Part shown: positions 1 through 7,827 of the stretch, piece by piece
How the letters are laid out: each line of letters opens with the position of its first letter
How positions within the stretch are numbered: position 1 is the stretch's first letter
Assembly (NCBI RefSeq): GCF_044762855.1
Contig: NZ_JBIWFB010000006.1
Span: forward strand, 62,001 to 126,000
Length of the DNA: 64,000 nucleotides
Direction: 5' to 3'
Source of the DNA: Psychrobacillus sp044762855
GTDB taxonomy: Bacteria > Bacillota > Bacilli > Bacillales_A > Planococcaceae
Program-made: the position numbers and the translations under genes
The notes under the pieces: model-generated
The model's database searches: none
Seen by the model: only the letters and a program-made list of their open reading frames with translations
Told to the model about the DNA's origin: nothing

Positions 1-422
1 CTTATTACAGTTACATCCCAGTAGTCCTTATTGTCCTGATATATTATCTCTTTTATAACTGGTATTTCTAAATCTTCATTTTCATTTAATAAAACTTGTA
101 TTACATCTTGTTCAGATAAATCAGCCTTGCTTGGTTTAGTAGATTTTAAAATATTTATCCTTTTGGATGTAGTTTGTCCTGGATAGGATTCTTCCATAGA
201 GTCATAATAAGCCTTTACTTTTTGCCCAAGTTGATACTTTTTTTCGTTTGTAGATATCCAAACAGCAGGATAATCCACAGCCCTATCTTTTGAATTATTA
301 GTATCATTAGGATTAGTGCTCACAACAAGTATTTTTCCTTCCTCTTTATCAACAATAAATCCTTCAATGTTAGAACAGCCTGTTAACAAAAAGATAAGAA
401 AGATAAAAATCCGCTTATTCAT
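1..422 (-). CDS. DUF3221-type lipoprotein, 3' end cut by window
   Basis: Reading leftward from an ATG at 422, with an AGGAGG-type ribosome site just upstream (plus-strand aacctcct at 425-432). The first residues form a short basic start, a hydrophobic stretch and the lipobox LLTGC, so this is a lipoprotein anchored outside the membrane after signal peptidase II cleavage. The following part (ILVVSTNP, AVWISTNEK, LGQKVKAYYDSMEESYPGQ) is typical of the DUF3221/YobA-like family of small Bacillus lipoproteins, whose function is unknown. About 140 codons are present and the C-terminus lies outside the window. Identification of the lipoprotein class is firm; the DUF3221 name is from memory of the family pattern. 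Confidence 0.8.
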   Translation of the reverse strand, partial: MNKRIFIFLIFLLTGCSNIEGFIVDKEEGKILVVSTNPNDTNNSKDRAVDYPAVWISTNEKKYQLGQKVKAYYDSMEESYPGQTTSKRINILKSTKPSKADLSEQDVIQVLLNENEDLEIPVIKEIIYQDNKDYWDVTVI

Positions 423-508
423 ATAACCTCCTATAATAACAATACTTAGACAACTTGGTTGAAAATCACTGCTTAGATGGTATAATAAAAACATAGCAAG
501 GATATATT

Positions 509-543
509 AAAAAGACTGCTCGGTGCGCTAACACCAAACAGTC
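509..543 (-). terminator. Rho-independent terminator of the toxin-like RNA
   Basis: On the minus strand GACTGTTTGGTG pairs (with G-U wobbles) with CACCGAGCAGTC across a short loop and is followed by a run of T. It ends the transcript that would begin near 809 and carry the frameshifted toxin ORF at 626-713. Confidence 0.75.
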
Positions 544-625
544 ATGTAATAAAATAGCATCGCTTCAAAGGCGATCAGCAAACAGAAAGAGTAAATCACC
601 CTATTGCTTGTGGCTCAGGGGCGGT

Positions 626-713
626 TTACTTTTTTTCTTTCGAAAAAGTAAGAATGGTAACAATCAAACCAGCGAACGCAGGCAGCGAACATCAAGGCTT
701 CGAAAGTTGACAT
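626..713 (-). pseudogene. Frameshifted putative holin-like (type I) toxin
   Basis: An AAAGGAGGTG ribosome site (plus 719-730) precedes an ATG at 713. The frame reads MSTFEALMFAA and then, after one extra base, continues FAGLIVTILTFSKEKK followed by TAA at 626. The two parts together match the very short single-helix 'putative holin-like toxin' proteins of Bacillaceae (about 28 residues, hydrophobic middle, lysine-rich tail). The 88-base length equals 29 codons plus one, so a single inserted base near the GCTGCC/TGCG junction breaks the frame. The unshifted frame would give an unrelated, Arg/Trp-rich tail. Downstream 3' UTR and terminator look intact. Family membership is recognised from pattern only; a sequencing error cannot be excluded. 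Confidence 0.7.
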
Positions 714-815
714 CGGCAACACCTCCTTTCCCTATTTTTGGTTGGAACCAAAAATAATAAATAGGAATAAAGGAAATGCTGACCGCCCATGAACACCCTA
801 TTCTATTACTTTTCT

Positions 816-824
816 ATTATACCA
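816..824 (-). promoter_or_regulatory. Extended -10 promoter for the toxin-like RNA
   Basis: The minus strand reads TGGTATAAT, a perfect -10 hexamer with the TGn extension; no good -35 is visible. It would start a transcript near 809 that runs through the pseudogene to the terminator at 509, about 300 nt, the usual size of type I toxin mRNAs. Confidence 0.5.
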
Positions 825-891
825 TGTACCTTTGTTATAGTTGTTAGAATTTTAGAAATATACAACCAAACGAAACAACAGGAGTGATTCC

Positions 892-1731
892 TTGAAAATC
901 CATTACTTAACAATAGGCGAAGTAGCGAAACTCAGTAATATATCTATCCAAACATTGCGGTTTTATGATCGAATTGATTTATTTAAACCAATAAAAATTG
1001 ACCCTAAAAATCAGTATAGATATTACCAAAATACGCAATTATATTATTTAGACATTATTAAATCACTAAAATATCTTGGGATGTCCTTAGAAGAAGTGAA
1101 ATCTGTACTAACATTGAGTCCCGAAGAACTAGTGGATTATTTGGCAGATCAAGAAAATAAAATCGAAGAGGAATTTAAAAGACTAATCGAAACAAAAGAA
1201 GTATTAAAACGAAAAAAGGAACAAATACAAGCATTTGTAGTGGATTCCGATAAAATGCATGTCTGTATAAAGGAAATACCTGCACAAAGGATAGTGAAGA
1301 TTAAAACATCCAATATAAGTGTGAACGATATCCCAAACAGAGAATATGGACTTATTAGCAAGGTGCTAGAAGATATGGGGAGTGTATTCGACACGCTGTA
1401 TGGTGGTGCATTTGCTTTACGGAAATATGAATCACTAGAAGATATTAATTACGACTATCTATTTACATACGCTGTAACAGACAAGGAAATCGAGATTAAC
1501 TTGGAGGATGTAGAAATAAGCACTATACCTGCGGGACAATATCTAAGTATTACTTTTGCATTTGTAGATGACGCATATAAAATTTGTTATCAAAAATTAA
1601 TGGACTATATTGATCAGCAGCAGATGATAATAGAGCCAATCGTGTATGACGTTTGGATGCCAATCAATTTCACCGCTTCAAATGAAGATGAATTTTTAGT
1701 TGAATTAAAAATACGAATTCAAGCTACTTGA
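892..1731 (+). CDS. MerR-family multidrug regulator (BltR/BmrR type)
   Basis: 279 residues from a TTG start preceded by aggag. Residues about 5-75 are a MerR winged helix-turn-helix (LTIGEVAKLSNISIQTLRFYDR), followed by a dimerisation helix to about 115 and a C-terminal GyrI-like ligand-binding domain (about 120-279), the architecture of BmrR and BltR, which bind cationic drugs and twist their promoter into an active form. It lies in the same direction as, and 71 bp upstream of, a Bmr/Blt-like efflux pump, so activation of that pump in response to toxic compounds is the natural inference. The regulated promoter overlaps the last codons of this gene. Confidence 0.9.
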   Translation: MKIHYLTIGEVAKLSNISIQTLRFYDRIDLFKPIKIDPKNQYRYYQNTQLYYLDIIKSLKYLGMSLEEVKSVLTLSPEELVDYLADQENKIEEEFKRLIETKEVLKRKKEQIQAFVVDSDKMHVCIKEIPAQRIVKIKTSNISVNDIPNREYGLISKVLEDMGSVFDTLYGGAFALRKYESLEDINYDYLFTYAVTDKEIEINLEDVEISTIPAGQYLSITFAFVDDAYKICYQKLMDYIDQQQMIIEPIVYDVWMPINFTASNEDEFLVELKIRIQAT

Positions 1732-1758
1732 CCCTATAGTTACTATAGGGTTTATTTT
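1728..1758 (+). promoter_or_regulatory. MerR-type promoter with 19-bp spacer and perfect dyad
   Basis: TTGACC (1728-1733) and TATTTT (1753-1758) are separated by 19 bp, the over-long spacing diagnostic of MerR-activated promoters. A perfect palindrome, ACCCTATAGT and its complement around a central T, fills 1731-1751. The -35 overlaps the stop codon of the regulator. The same palindrome followed by TTTATTTTT could also act as a weak intrinsic terminator. Confidence 0.75.
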
Positions 1759-1802
1759 TGTAGGTAGAAAGTATTTTTTACTAGATAGCAAGGAGCTTGA
1801 AA

Positions 1803-2978
1803 TTGGTTATGCAAAAAAGTAGTTTGAATAAGACAGTATATTTAGTACTAGTCAATTTATTTGTTGTGTTTTTAGGGATAGGATTAATTATTCCTGTAAT
1901 GCCTACATTGATGAGAGAAATGCATTTAGAAGGATCTACAATGGGTTACTTAGTATCCGCATTTGCTTTCACTCAATTATTAGTGTCTCCTATTGCAGGG
2001 AAATGGGTTGATACATTTGGCCGTAAAAAAATGATTGTAATCGGTATGCTTCTTTTTGCACTATCCGAGATGCTTTTCGGATTTGGGAAAGACGTAACGG
2101 TATTGTATATATCTAGAATGTTAGGCGGTGTTAGTGCGGCTTTCATGATGCCAGCGGTGACCGCTTTTGTTGCGGATATTACTACGTTGAAAGAACGCCC
2201 TAAAGCAATGGGCTATGTTGCAGCGGCCATTAGCACAGGGTTTATCATTGGACCGGGAATTGGTGGGTTTTTAGCTGAACATGGAACGAGACTTCCTTTC
2301 TTTGTTGCAGCTGCTTTAGGATTTTTAGGAGCTGTTTTTTCACTAATTATATTGAAAGAGCCTAAACGACCAGAAATAAAAGAAAAGGCAACAGAGAATC
2401 AAGTAGTAAAATCGGGATTCCGCAAAGTGTTGGAACCGATTTATCTCATTCCGATGATTATCATTCTTGTATCAAGCTTTGGTCTTGCTGCTTTTGAAAC
2501 AGTCTACTCCCTTTTCGTTGATCATAAATTTGCCTTTACACCAAAAGATATTGCTTTAATCATCACAATCAGCGGAATTCTAGGTGTTATTGCGCAAGTG
2601 TTATCGTTTGACCGTATCGTAGGGAAAATTGGAGAGATCAGACTAATCCAGATTTGTATGGGTGTATCGGCAATATTCATATTTGCGATGATTAAAGTGT
2701 CTTCATACTGGTCTATATTAGTGGTGACTTTTATTATTTTCCTAATGTTTGATTTGATAAGACCTGCACTGACGACGTATTTATCTAAAATAGCTGGTGA
2801 TGCACAAGGTTTTGTAGGAGGATTGAACTCTACTTTTACGAGTGTGGGAAATATTATTGGACCCGGAATAGCAGGAATATTGTTTGATGTGAATATCGAT
2901 TATCCATATGTATTATCCATGTATGTGCTTGCACTTAGCTTTGTTATTTCGTTGTTTTGGAAAGAGCGAGCAAACTAA
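1803..2978 (+). CDS. MFS multidrug efflux transporter, Bmr/Blt-like
   Basis: About 391 residues with twelve predicted membrane segments of the major facilitator superfamily. The loop GKWVDTFGRKKMIVIG is motif A, and STGFIIGPGIGGFLAE is the antiporter motif C of drug/proton exporters. The whole sequence is strongly reminiscent of B. subtilis Bmr and Blt. AAGGAG at 1790-1795 has ideal 7-nt spacing to the TTG at 1803; an earlier TTG at 1797 is too close and the ATG at 1809 is farther off. The MerR-type gene upstream and the 19-bp-spacer promoter imply drug-inducible expression. The exact substrate is not readable. Confidence 0.9.
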   Translation: MVMQKSSLNKTVYLVLVNLFVVFLGIGLIIPVMPTLMREMHLEGSTMGYLVSAFAFTQLLVSPIAGKWVDTFGRKKMIVIGMLLFALSEMLFGFGKDVTVLYISRMLGGVSAAFMMPAVTAFVADITTLKERPKAMGYVAAAISTGFIIGPGIGGFLAEHGTRLPFFVAAALGFLGAVFSLIILKEPKRPEIKEKATENQVVKSGFRKVLEPIYLIPMIIILVSSFGLAAFETVYSLFVDHKFAFTPKDIALIITISGILGVIAQVLSFDRIVGKIGEIRLIQICMGVSAIFIFAMIKVSSYWSILVVTFIIFLMFDLIRPALTTYLSKIAGDAQGFVGGLNSTFTSVGNIIGPGIAGILFDVNIDYPYVLSMYVLALSFVISLFWKERAN

Positions 2979-2980
2979 AA

Positions 2981-3019
2981 TAAAAGCTATCCTCTTGGAA
3001 AATTAGAGGATAGCTTTTT
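2981..3019 (+). terminator. Intrinsic terminator after the efflux pump
   Basis: AAAAGCTATCCTCT and its complement flank a 9-nt loop, ending in a T run. The A-rich left flank would let it also work leftward. Confidence 0.85.
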
Positions 3020-3045
3020 ATGTTGGGCATAGAAGGAGAACTATC

Positions 3046-3110
3046 TTGCGGTTTATGAAGCTTAATTTGCGATTTGCAATCCTTATCTTGCGATTCACTG
3101 ATATATTGCT
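3046..3110. repeat. Short 21-nt tandem array (TTGCG units)
   Basis: TTGCGGTTT, TTGCGATTT and TTGCGATTC begin at 3046, 3067 and 3088, exactly 21 bp apart, with a decayed unit (TTGCT) near 3106. It lies between a terminator and the 3' end of the convergent hydrolase gene and has no evident coding role. See the other 21-nt arrays at 25816, 25988 and 30623. Confidence 0.6.
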
Positions 3111-3124
3111 CAAATATTAAATAA

Positions 3125-3877
3125 TTAAAGAAAGCTTTCCTGATATTTATGAAAAAAACGATGTAGCAAATGATTATATTCATTCTTCTTCTCTAAAATT
3201 GGTAAATGTCCACAGTTGCCGAGAATGACCAACTCCGCTCGTGGCATAAACCATTTCGTTTGGAGGACACTAAACAAAGGATTTACCTCATCGTATTGCC
3301 CTCCGATGATGAGAGTTGGAGCTTTGACAAATGGCAGGATGGGAAGATAGTTAGATTTGATTGCAGAAAAAGAGGATGCCAGATAGGGTGTTTTTTTAAT
3401 AAGAAACATTTTTTTGGCTGCATCGATTAAATTAGTTTCTTTTCGATATAGACATTTTTCGGCGGTATAGGTTGTATATTCATCACTTGTTGATGAATGC
3501 AAATTTCTTGCACCCTTCATAACTGTCAGTTGTCCTAAGCATGTGGGAGCATAAGAAAATGTATTAGATAGAACCATCGACCGGACAATCTGATTGTTTT
3601 GACAATAAATTTCTTGAACGACTAGTCCTCCCATGGAAAGACCACAAAAATGAGCTTTTTTAATACCTAACTTGGCAAGTAGTGATAAAATATCCTGTGC
3701 AAATACAGAAATGGAAATATTATTGTATTCTTGCGATTCACCATGTCCGCGAAGGTCGGGTATGATCAATCGATAATTGGAAGATAATTCGTATTGGTTT
3801 TCCCAGGATTCCTTTATGCTTCCTAATCCATGAATTAAAACGACAGGTTCGCCTTGACCGATATCTAAATAATGGAT
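3125..3877 (-). CDS. Alpha/beta hydrolase, non-canonical ATC start
   Basis: The conserved frame runs from an ATC codon at 3877-3875 to the stop at 3125 (about 250 residues). It begins (I/M)HYLDIGQGEPVVLIHGLGS, giving the first beta strand and HG oxyanion motif, then PDLRGHGES, the nucleophile elbow GLSMGG (Ser about 81), an Asp in QYDEVNP and the final GHLPILE His. So the full hydrolase triad is present. AAAGGAGG (plus 3886-3894) sits exactly 8 nt before the ATC, the ideal place for a start codon, and no ATG/GTG/TTG lies there. The first usable codon downstream (TTG at 3769) would remove the oxyanion motif. Either a mutated ATG start, rare ATC initiation or a base error. Substrate unknown. 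Confidence 0.75.
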   Translation of the reverse strand: MHYLDIGQGEPVVLIHGLGSIKESWENQYELSSNYRLIIPDLRGHGESQEYNNISISVFAQDILSLLAKLGIKKAHFCGLSMGGLVVQEIYCQNNQIVRSMVLSNTFSYAPTCLGQLTVMKGARNLHSSTSDEYTTYTAEKCLYRKETNLIDAAKKMFLIKKTPYLASSFSAIKSNYLPILPFVKAPTLIIGGQYDEVNPLFSVLQTKWFMPRAELVILGNCGHLPILEKKNEYNHLLHRFFHKYQESFL

Positions 3878-4034
3878 GGTATAGACCTCCTTTACTAAGC
3901 TTATTAACGTCTAGTGTTCCCGTGCGACTTCCCATTATTCCTATTTTATTCATAAGGAAGTTGTTTTGTCTTTTTACGAAAATCCGATACAATAGGAGAT
4001 AAGAACATTTAGTGGTGAAATGGAGGACTTTGTC

Positions 4035-4856
4035 GTGCCCGAAGCAACAACTTTACAAAAAGAAGCAATGGACATGCTAAAAAAGACAAGCAGAACTTTT
4101 TACATACCAATCACATTTTTGGAACCAAAACTGAAAAAAGCGGTTGCCTCTGCTTATTTGGTGATGCGTGCTATAGATGAAATAGAGGATCATGAAGCAT
4201 TAGGTTCGGAAGAAAAGCAGGCACTATTACGTGCAACGAGTAAAATGTTAGCAACTGGATTTAATGTAAAAGAATATGAACAACTCGTAGCACCTTTTAA
4301 AGATATACTGCCTGAGGTTTCCTTAAGACTTGGTGATTGGCTTGCAATTTGTCCAGCAGATTTAGTGGAAAAGGTAAAAGAATCTTCAAGCGAGATGGCA
4401 GAAGGTATGGCTAAATGGGTAGAAAAGAATTGGCAAGTAAAAACAAAAGAAGATCTGGATGAGTATACATATTATGTGGCGGGTCTAGTCGGGGTAATGC
4501 TTTCTGACTTATGGAAGTGGAGTGCAGATATCGATACAGACCGAGAACTAGCGATTGCTTACGGGCGAGGTTTGCAAGCGGTAAATATTTTGCGCAATAA
4601 AGACGAAGACAAAGAACGAGGAGTCCAATTCTTCCCAGAAGGCTGGACGCGTGAGGACATGTTCCGCTATGCTGAAGATAATTTAGCAAAAGCAGATGAA
4701 TACAACAAAAGTATTAAACGAAAAAGTATCATGCTGTTTTGCAAACTACCACTTGCATTAGCGCATAAAACGTTAAAAGCGTTGAAGAGTGGAAAAGAAA
4801 AAATGACCCGAGCAGAAGTAGAAGCTACTGTGGAGGAAGTACAGGCGGAAGTTTAA
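4035..4856 (+). CDS. Squalene/phytoene synthase family protein (YisP-like)
   Basis: 273 residues. TFYIPITFLEP, the first Asp-rich motif in MRAIDEIEDH (about residue 45-50) and the second in NILRNKDEDKERG (about 180-195) are the hallmarks of head-to-head prenyl synthases (SQS/PSY family), soluble or membrane-associated enzymes that condense isoprenoid diphosphates. In B. subtilis the single member YisP instead acts on farnesyl diphosphate as a phosphatase, giving farnesol. No other carotenoid or hopanoid gene is adjacent, so the product is uncertain. GGAGG at 4022-4026 lies 8 nt before the GTG at 4035, which I take as start; an in-frame ATG at 4020 overlaps that ribosome site. Confidence 0.8.
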   Translation: MPEATTLQKEAMDMLKKTSRTFYIPITFLEPKLKKAVASAYLVMRAIDEIEDHEALGSEEKQALLRATSKMLATGFNVKEYEQLVAPFKDILPEVSLRLGDWLAICPADLVEKVKESSSEMAEGMAKWVEKNWQVKTKEDLDEYTYYVAGLVGVMLSDLWKWSADIDTDRELAIAYGRGLQAVNILRNKDEDKERGVQFFPEGWTREDMFRYAEDNLAKADEYNKSIKRKSIMLFCKLPLALAHKTLKALKSGKEKMTRAEVEATVEEVQAEV

Positions 4857-4863
4857 TTTTTGG

Positions 4864-4893
4864 GGGTTGTCCATTATAGGATAGCCTTTTTTT
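4864..4893 (+). terminator. Intrinsic terminator
   Basis: GGTTGTCC pairs with GGATAGCC (with wobble pairs) around an ATTATA loop and is followed by seven T. Confidence 0.65.
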
Positions 4894-4915
4894 AAAGCTA
4901 TCTTTTTCTAATGAT

Positions 4916-4968
4916 TGATAACGATTATCATTTATCAATTGCATTGAAAATGTTCCTAGTTGTATACT
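4916..4968 (+). promoter_or_regulatory. Fur box and promoter upstream of ferritin
   Basis: TGATAACGATTATCA (4916-4930) matches the 7-1-7 Fur consensus at 14 of 15 positions. Just downstream are TTGCAT (4939-4944) and TATACT (4963-4968) with 18-bp spacing. The box sits immediately upstream of the -35. Confidence 0.7.
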
Positions 4969-5021
4969 TGTAATTGAAGGTGAAGCTTTCATCTATCATG
5001 CTATCAAAAAGGGAGGAATCT

Positions 5022-5531
5022 ATGTTGTTATCTGAAAAACTACATGAAGCCTTGAATGAACAAATGAATTTTGAATTCTATTCTGCACATGCGTATCTCT
5101 CAATGGCTGCATACTGCACAGCAGAGGCATATGACGGATTTGCTAATTTCTTTTTAGTACAAGCAGAGGAAGAACGTTTCCATGCGATGAAGTTTTACAA
5201 CTTTCTAAGTGATTTAGGATACAGAGCTACGATTGATGGATTTTCAAATCCACAAAATGATTTTGCCTCTATTTTGGACACTTTCGAAACTGCATTATCG
5301 CATGAAAAAGAAGTGACACGCCGTATTTATAATTTATCAGATATTGCTTTAGATGAGCGAGAGCATGCAACTATGGCATTTCTAAGATGGTTTATCGACG
5401 AACAAGTAGAAGAAGAGTCAACATTCGATACGCTAATCAATAAAATCAAGCGCATTGAAAATGATTCAAATGCAATATTTATGCTAGATTCGGAGCTAGC
5501 GACACGTACATTCACTCCGGACGAAGCGTAA
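5022..5531 (+). CDS. Ferritin
   Basis: 169 residues from the ATG at 5022, 8 nt after gggagg. An upstream in-frame start at 4974 would add sequence lacking any family similarity. The chain is a non-haem ferritin: NFEFYSAHAYLSMAAYC, QAEEERFHAMKFYNFL and LRWFIDEQVEEE carry the Glu/His ligands of the di-iron ferroxidase centre. It stores iron as a 24-subunit cytosolic shell. It is monocistronic, followed by a strong terminator, and preceded by a Fur box, so expression should respond to iron. Confidence 0.93.
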   Translation: MLLSEKLHEALNEQMNFEFYSAHAYLSMAAYCTAEAYDGFANFFLVQAEEERFHAMKFYNFLSDLGYRATIDGFSNPQNDFASILDTFETALSHEKEVTRRIYNLSDIALDEREHATMAFLRWFIDEQVEEESTFDTLINKIKRIENDSNAIFMLDSELATRTFTPDEA

Positions 5532-5549
5532 AATTAATATTTAAACGAA

Positions 5550-5587
5550 AATCCCAAGAAGAAAAAATTCTTCTTGGGATTTTTTTG
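5550..5587 (+). terminator. Strong intrinsic terminator after ferritin
   Basis: ATCCCAAGAAGAA and its complement with an AAAA loop followed by seven T. Confidence 0.9.
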
Positions 5588-5631
5588 TCCCTGTGCAGCA
5601 AAGAATTCAGAATTGTTTGCTGCACAGGGGC
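5587..5631. repeat. Palindromic repeat, copy 1 of 2
   Basis: Arms CCCTGTGCAGCAAA (5589-5602) and its complement (5616-5629) surround a loop containing AATTCAGAATT. A second copy is at 35433-35477 with paired base changes. Both copies abut the T-run of a terminator. Confidence 0.75.
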
Positions 5632-5642
5632 ATACCGGAATG

Positions 5643-5672
5643 AGTTAACCAATAAAAAAAATATGTTTACAC
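5643..5672 (+). promoter_or_regulatory. BirA-type biotin operator upstream of first bioY
   Basis: TTAACC (5645-5650), 13 bp, then TGTTTA (5664-5669). The arrangement TTAACC-N13-GGTTAA is that of B. subtilis BirA operators. The second bioY of the window has the same spacing at 33311-33335. Confidence 0.7.
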
Positions 5673-5764
5673 AAATGAATATTCGAGCTATGATTTATTT
5701 AATTCATGGATGTCGACTTCTTTTGAAAATTTGCAATTATACATTGTGTTAATGGGGGAAGAAA

Positions 5765-6316
5765 ATGAAAACAAAGGAAATGGTATTTGCTGCTTTATTT
5801 GCTGCATTAATAGGAGTATTGGGGATGATTCCGCCAATTCCATTAGGTTTTATACCAGTGCCGGTTACAGCACAAACGCTTGGTGTTATGCTTGCGGGGA
5901 GTTTTTTAGGAAAGAAAACGGGAGCAATTAGCTTAGTTTTATTTATCGTATTGGTCGCTTTAGGTTTACCTTTATTGTCAGGTGGACGGGGAGGTCTTGC
6001 TCCGTTAGTAGGACCGTCTGCTGGGTACATATTCAGCTGGCCCATTGCCGCATTTTGTATCGGGCTTGCCATTGAAAAAGTGTGGCCGACGTTAAGGATA
6101 TGGAAAGTGATAGTTATCAATTTTATTTTCGGCGTTGTTCTTGTTAGTTTAATTGGTGCACCAGTAATGGCGATTATAACGAATACATCTGTTTGGGCTG
6201 GACTTGTAGGTGCTACTGCATTTTTACCTGGAGATTTAATAAAAGCAATCATTGTAGCCATTATTATTGTGCAAATAAAAGCAGTTAGTCCAATTGAACA
6301 GAAGGTTAATAACTAA
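5765..6316 (+). CDS. bioY: Biotin transporter substrate-binding subunit BioY
   Basis: 183 residues, five to six hydrophobic segments, with the BioY signature regions FAALIGVLGMIPPIPLGFIPVPVTAQT and GGRGGLAPLVGPSAGYIFSWP recognisable in the chain. BioY is the S component of an energy-coupling-factor (ECF) biotin uptake system in the membrane. GGGGGAAG precedes the ATG. It heads a long operon; in B. subtilis the counterpart yhfU is followed by the ligase and thiolase genes yhfT and yhfS under BirA control, as here. Three genes for the ECF energising module appear at the operon end. A second bioY is at 33360. Confidence 0.92.
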   Translation: MKTKEMVFAALFAALIGVLGMIPPIPLGFIPVPVTAQTLGVMLAGSFLGKKTGAISLVLFIVLVALGLPLLSGGRGGLAPLVGPSAGYIFSWPIAAFCIGLAIEKVWPTLRIWKVIVINFIFGVVLVSLIGAPVMAIITNTSVWAGLVGATAFLPGDLIKAIIVAIIIVQIKAVSPIEQKVNN

Positions 6317-6336
6317 AATATAAAACGATTAATAGG

Positions 6337-7827
6337 ATGATGAGAATGAACTTAGTAGGCACTATACTACATAATGCTACACAGTACCCTGACAAACTTG
6401 CTTTAACGGATGGACAAAAATCCTGTACGTACGCAGAACTTGTACAGTCGATGAAAAAGGTAGCTAACGGGCTATATAGTAATGGTTTCAAGCATGAAAA
6501 TATCGCCATCTTGTCAGAGAATCGTATCGAATTCGTGGAGGTTTTTCTTGGAGCAATTTATGCCGGCTGCGTCCCCATTCCATTAGATCCTAAATGGAGT
6601 ACAAATGAATTGACGACTATTATTCAGCAGTGTAAACCTGAAATAGTTTTTGTAGAAGAGGCACTGGTAGCAAATTTAAACTTACAAGATAGAGAGATGC
6701 AAATAGTAAGCTTTTCTACTGTTGAAACAGGTTCTTATGCAGACTGGAAAGTCGGGTTAAAACCAGAAGCCAAAATGGATAACACAAACGAGTTGTTATT
6801 TATCGGCTTTACATCGGGGACAACTGGTATTCCAAAAGGGTATATGCGCACTCATTTATCATGGATCAGAAGTTTTGCAGCGACGAATGAAGCGTTCCAA
6901 TTCGACGAGATGGAGCATATTTTAGCACCGGGTCCATTTGTCCAATCATTGTCCTTGTTTGCTGTAATGCAAAGTTTGTATAGTGGGGCTACTTTTCATA
7001 TCATTCGAAAATTTAATGCGAAGGAAGTTTTACGGATTTGCAGTCAGCATTCCAATGCAATTTTGTTTGTAGTCCCGACGATGATCGAACCCATACTTGA
7101 AGAAATTACACCAGGTCAGGTGCATATCCAAGCGCTCATTTCTTCTGGGGCAAAGTGGTCAGAGGAGTCAATCAATAAGGCAAGGAAAATGTTTGGTGTA
7201 GCAAAGTTATATGAATTTTATGGTTCATCGGAAGCGAGTTATATTAGTTATTTAGACGTAAATGCAAAAGAAAAGCCCAATTCATTAGGGAAGCCCTTTT
7301 CTGGTGTCCAAGTATCGATTCGAGATGAACGATTTCAGGAAGTACCGTTCGGAACAATCGGACAGCTCTGTATTCGAAGTGACATGATGTTCTTAGGGTA
7401 TCATCATTTACCTGAAGAGACAAAATCGGTCTTTCGAGACGGTTGGCTTCTGCTTGGAGACTATATGTTAATGGACGAAGATGGTTATTTATATTTGGCG
7501 GGCCGTGTGAAGAATATGTTGGTATCTGGAGGCTTGAATATTTACCCCGAAGAAGTAGAATCCGCACTACGGCAACATCCAGCAATCAGGGAAGTAATGG
7601 TGATCGGAAAACCAGATGCATACTGGGGAGAACGAGTAACAGCACTTGTAAAATGGGGTGGGCAACAACGTCTATCCATAGAAGAAGTGAAAGCGTATTG
7701 TCGAGACTATTTAGCAAGTTATAAAGTACCAAAACAACTTATAACGGTGGATGATTTTATTTACACAAGTAGTGGGAAATTGGCGCGTCAGGCAATGAAA
7801 GACTATATGGAGAAGGTGATGGTATGA
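6337..7827 (+). CDS. yhfT: AMP-dependent acyl-CoA ligase (YhfT-like)
   Basis: About 496 residues of the acyl-adenylate-forming family. The P-loop TSGTTGIPKG (about 165-175), FYGSSEASYISY (about 295) and the hinge region LGDYMLMDEDGYLYLAGR (about 380-400) are all present, as is the C-terminal lysine region SGKLARQ. It activates a carboxylic acid to an acyl-CoA through an acyl-AMP. Three Met codons near 6337-6346 make the exact start uncertain. It is 20 bp behind bioY and overlaps the thiolase gene by 4 bp, so it is cotranscribed and probably biotin-controlled. The acid is unknown; a pimelate-related acid is a hypothesis from context. Confidence 0.85.
   Translation: MMRMNLVGTILHNATQYPDKLALTDGQKSCTYAELVQSMKKVANGLYSNGFKHENIAILSENRIEFVEVFLGAIYAGCVPIPLDPKWSTNELTTIIQQCKPEIVFVEEALVANLNLQDREMQIVSFSTVETGSYADWKVGLKPEAKMDNTNELLFIGFTSGTTGIPKGYMRTHLSWIRSFAATNEAFQFDEMEHILAPGPFVQSLSLFAVMQSLYSGATFHIIRKFNAKEVLRICSQHSNAILFVVPTMIEPILEEITPGQVHIQALISSGAKWSEESINKARKMFGVAKLYEFYGSSEASYISYLDVNAKEKPNSLGKPFSGVQVSIRDERFQEVPFGTIGQLCIRSDMMFLGYHHLPEETKSVFRDGWLLLGDYMLMDEDGYLYLAGRVKNMLVSGGLNIYPEEVESALRQHPAIREVMVIGKPDAYWGERVTALVKWGGQQRLSIEEVKAYCRDYLASYKVPKQLITVDDFIYTSSGKLARQAMKDYMEKVMV

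Noticed and set aside
3738..3992. 84-codon ORF upstream of the hydrolase
   Set aside because: It lies in another frame over the true N-terminal part of the hydrolase (strand and HG motif).
4020..4034. ATG start for the squalene-synthase-like gene
   Set aside because: The ATG overlaps the ribosome site that is ideally spaced for the GTG at 4035.
5749..6261. 170-codon ORF opposite bioY
   Set aside because: Complement of a strongly hydrophobic BioY frame; no ribosome site.
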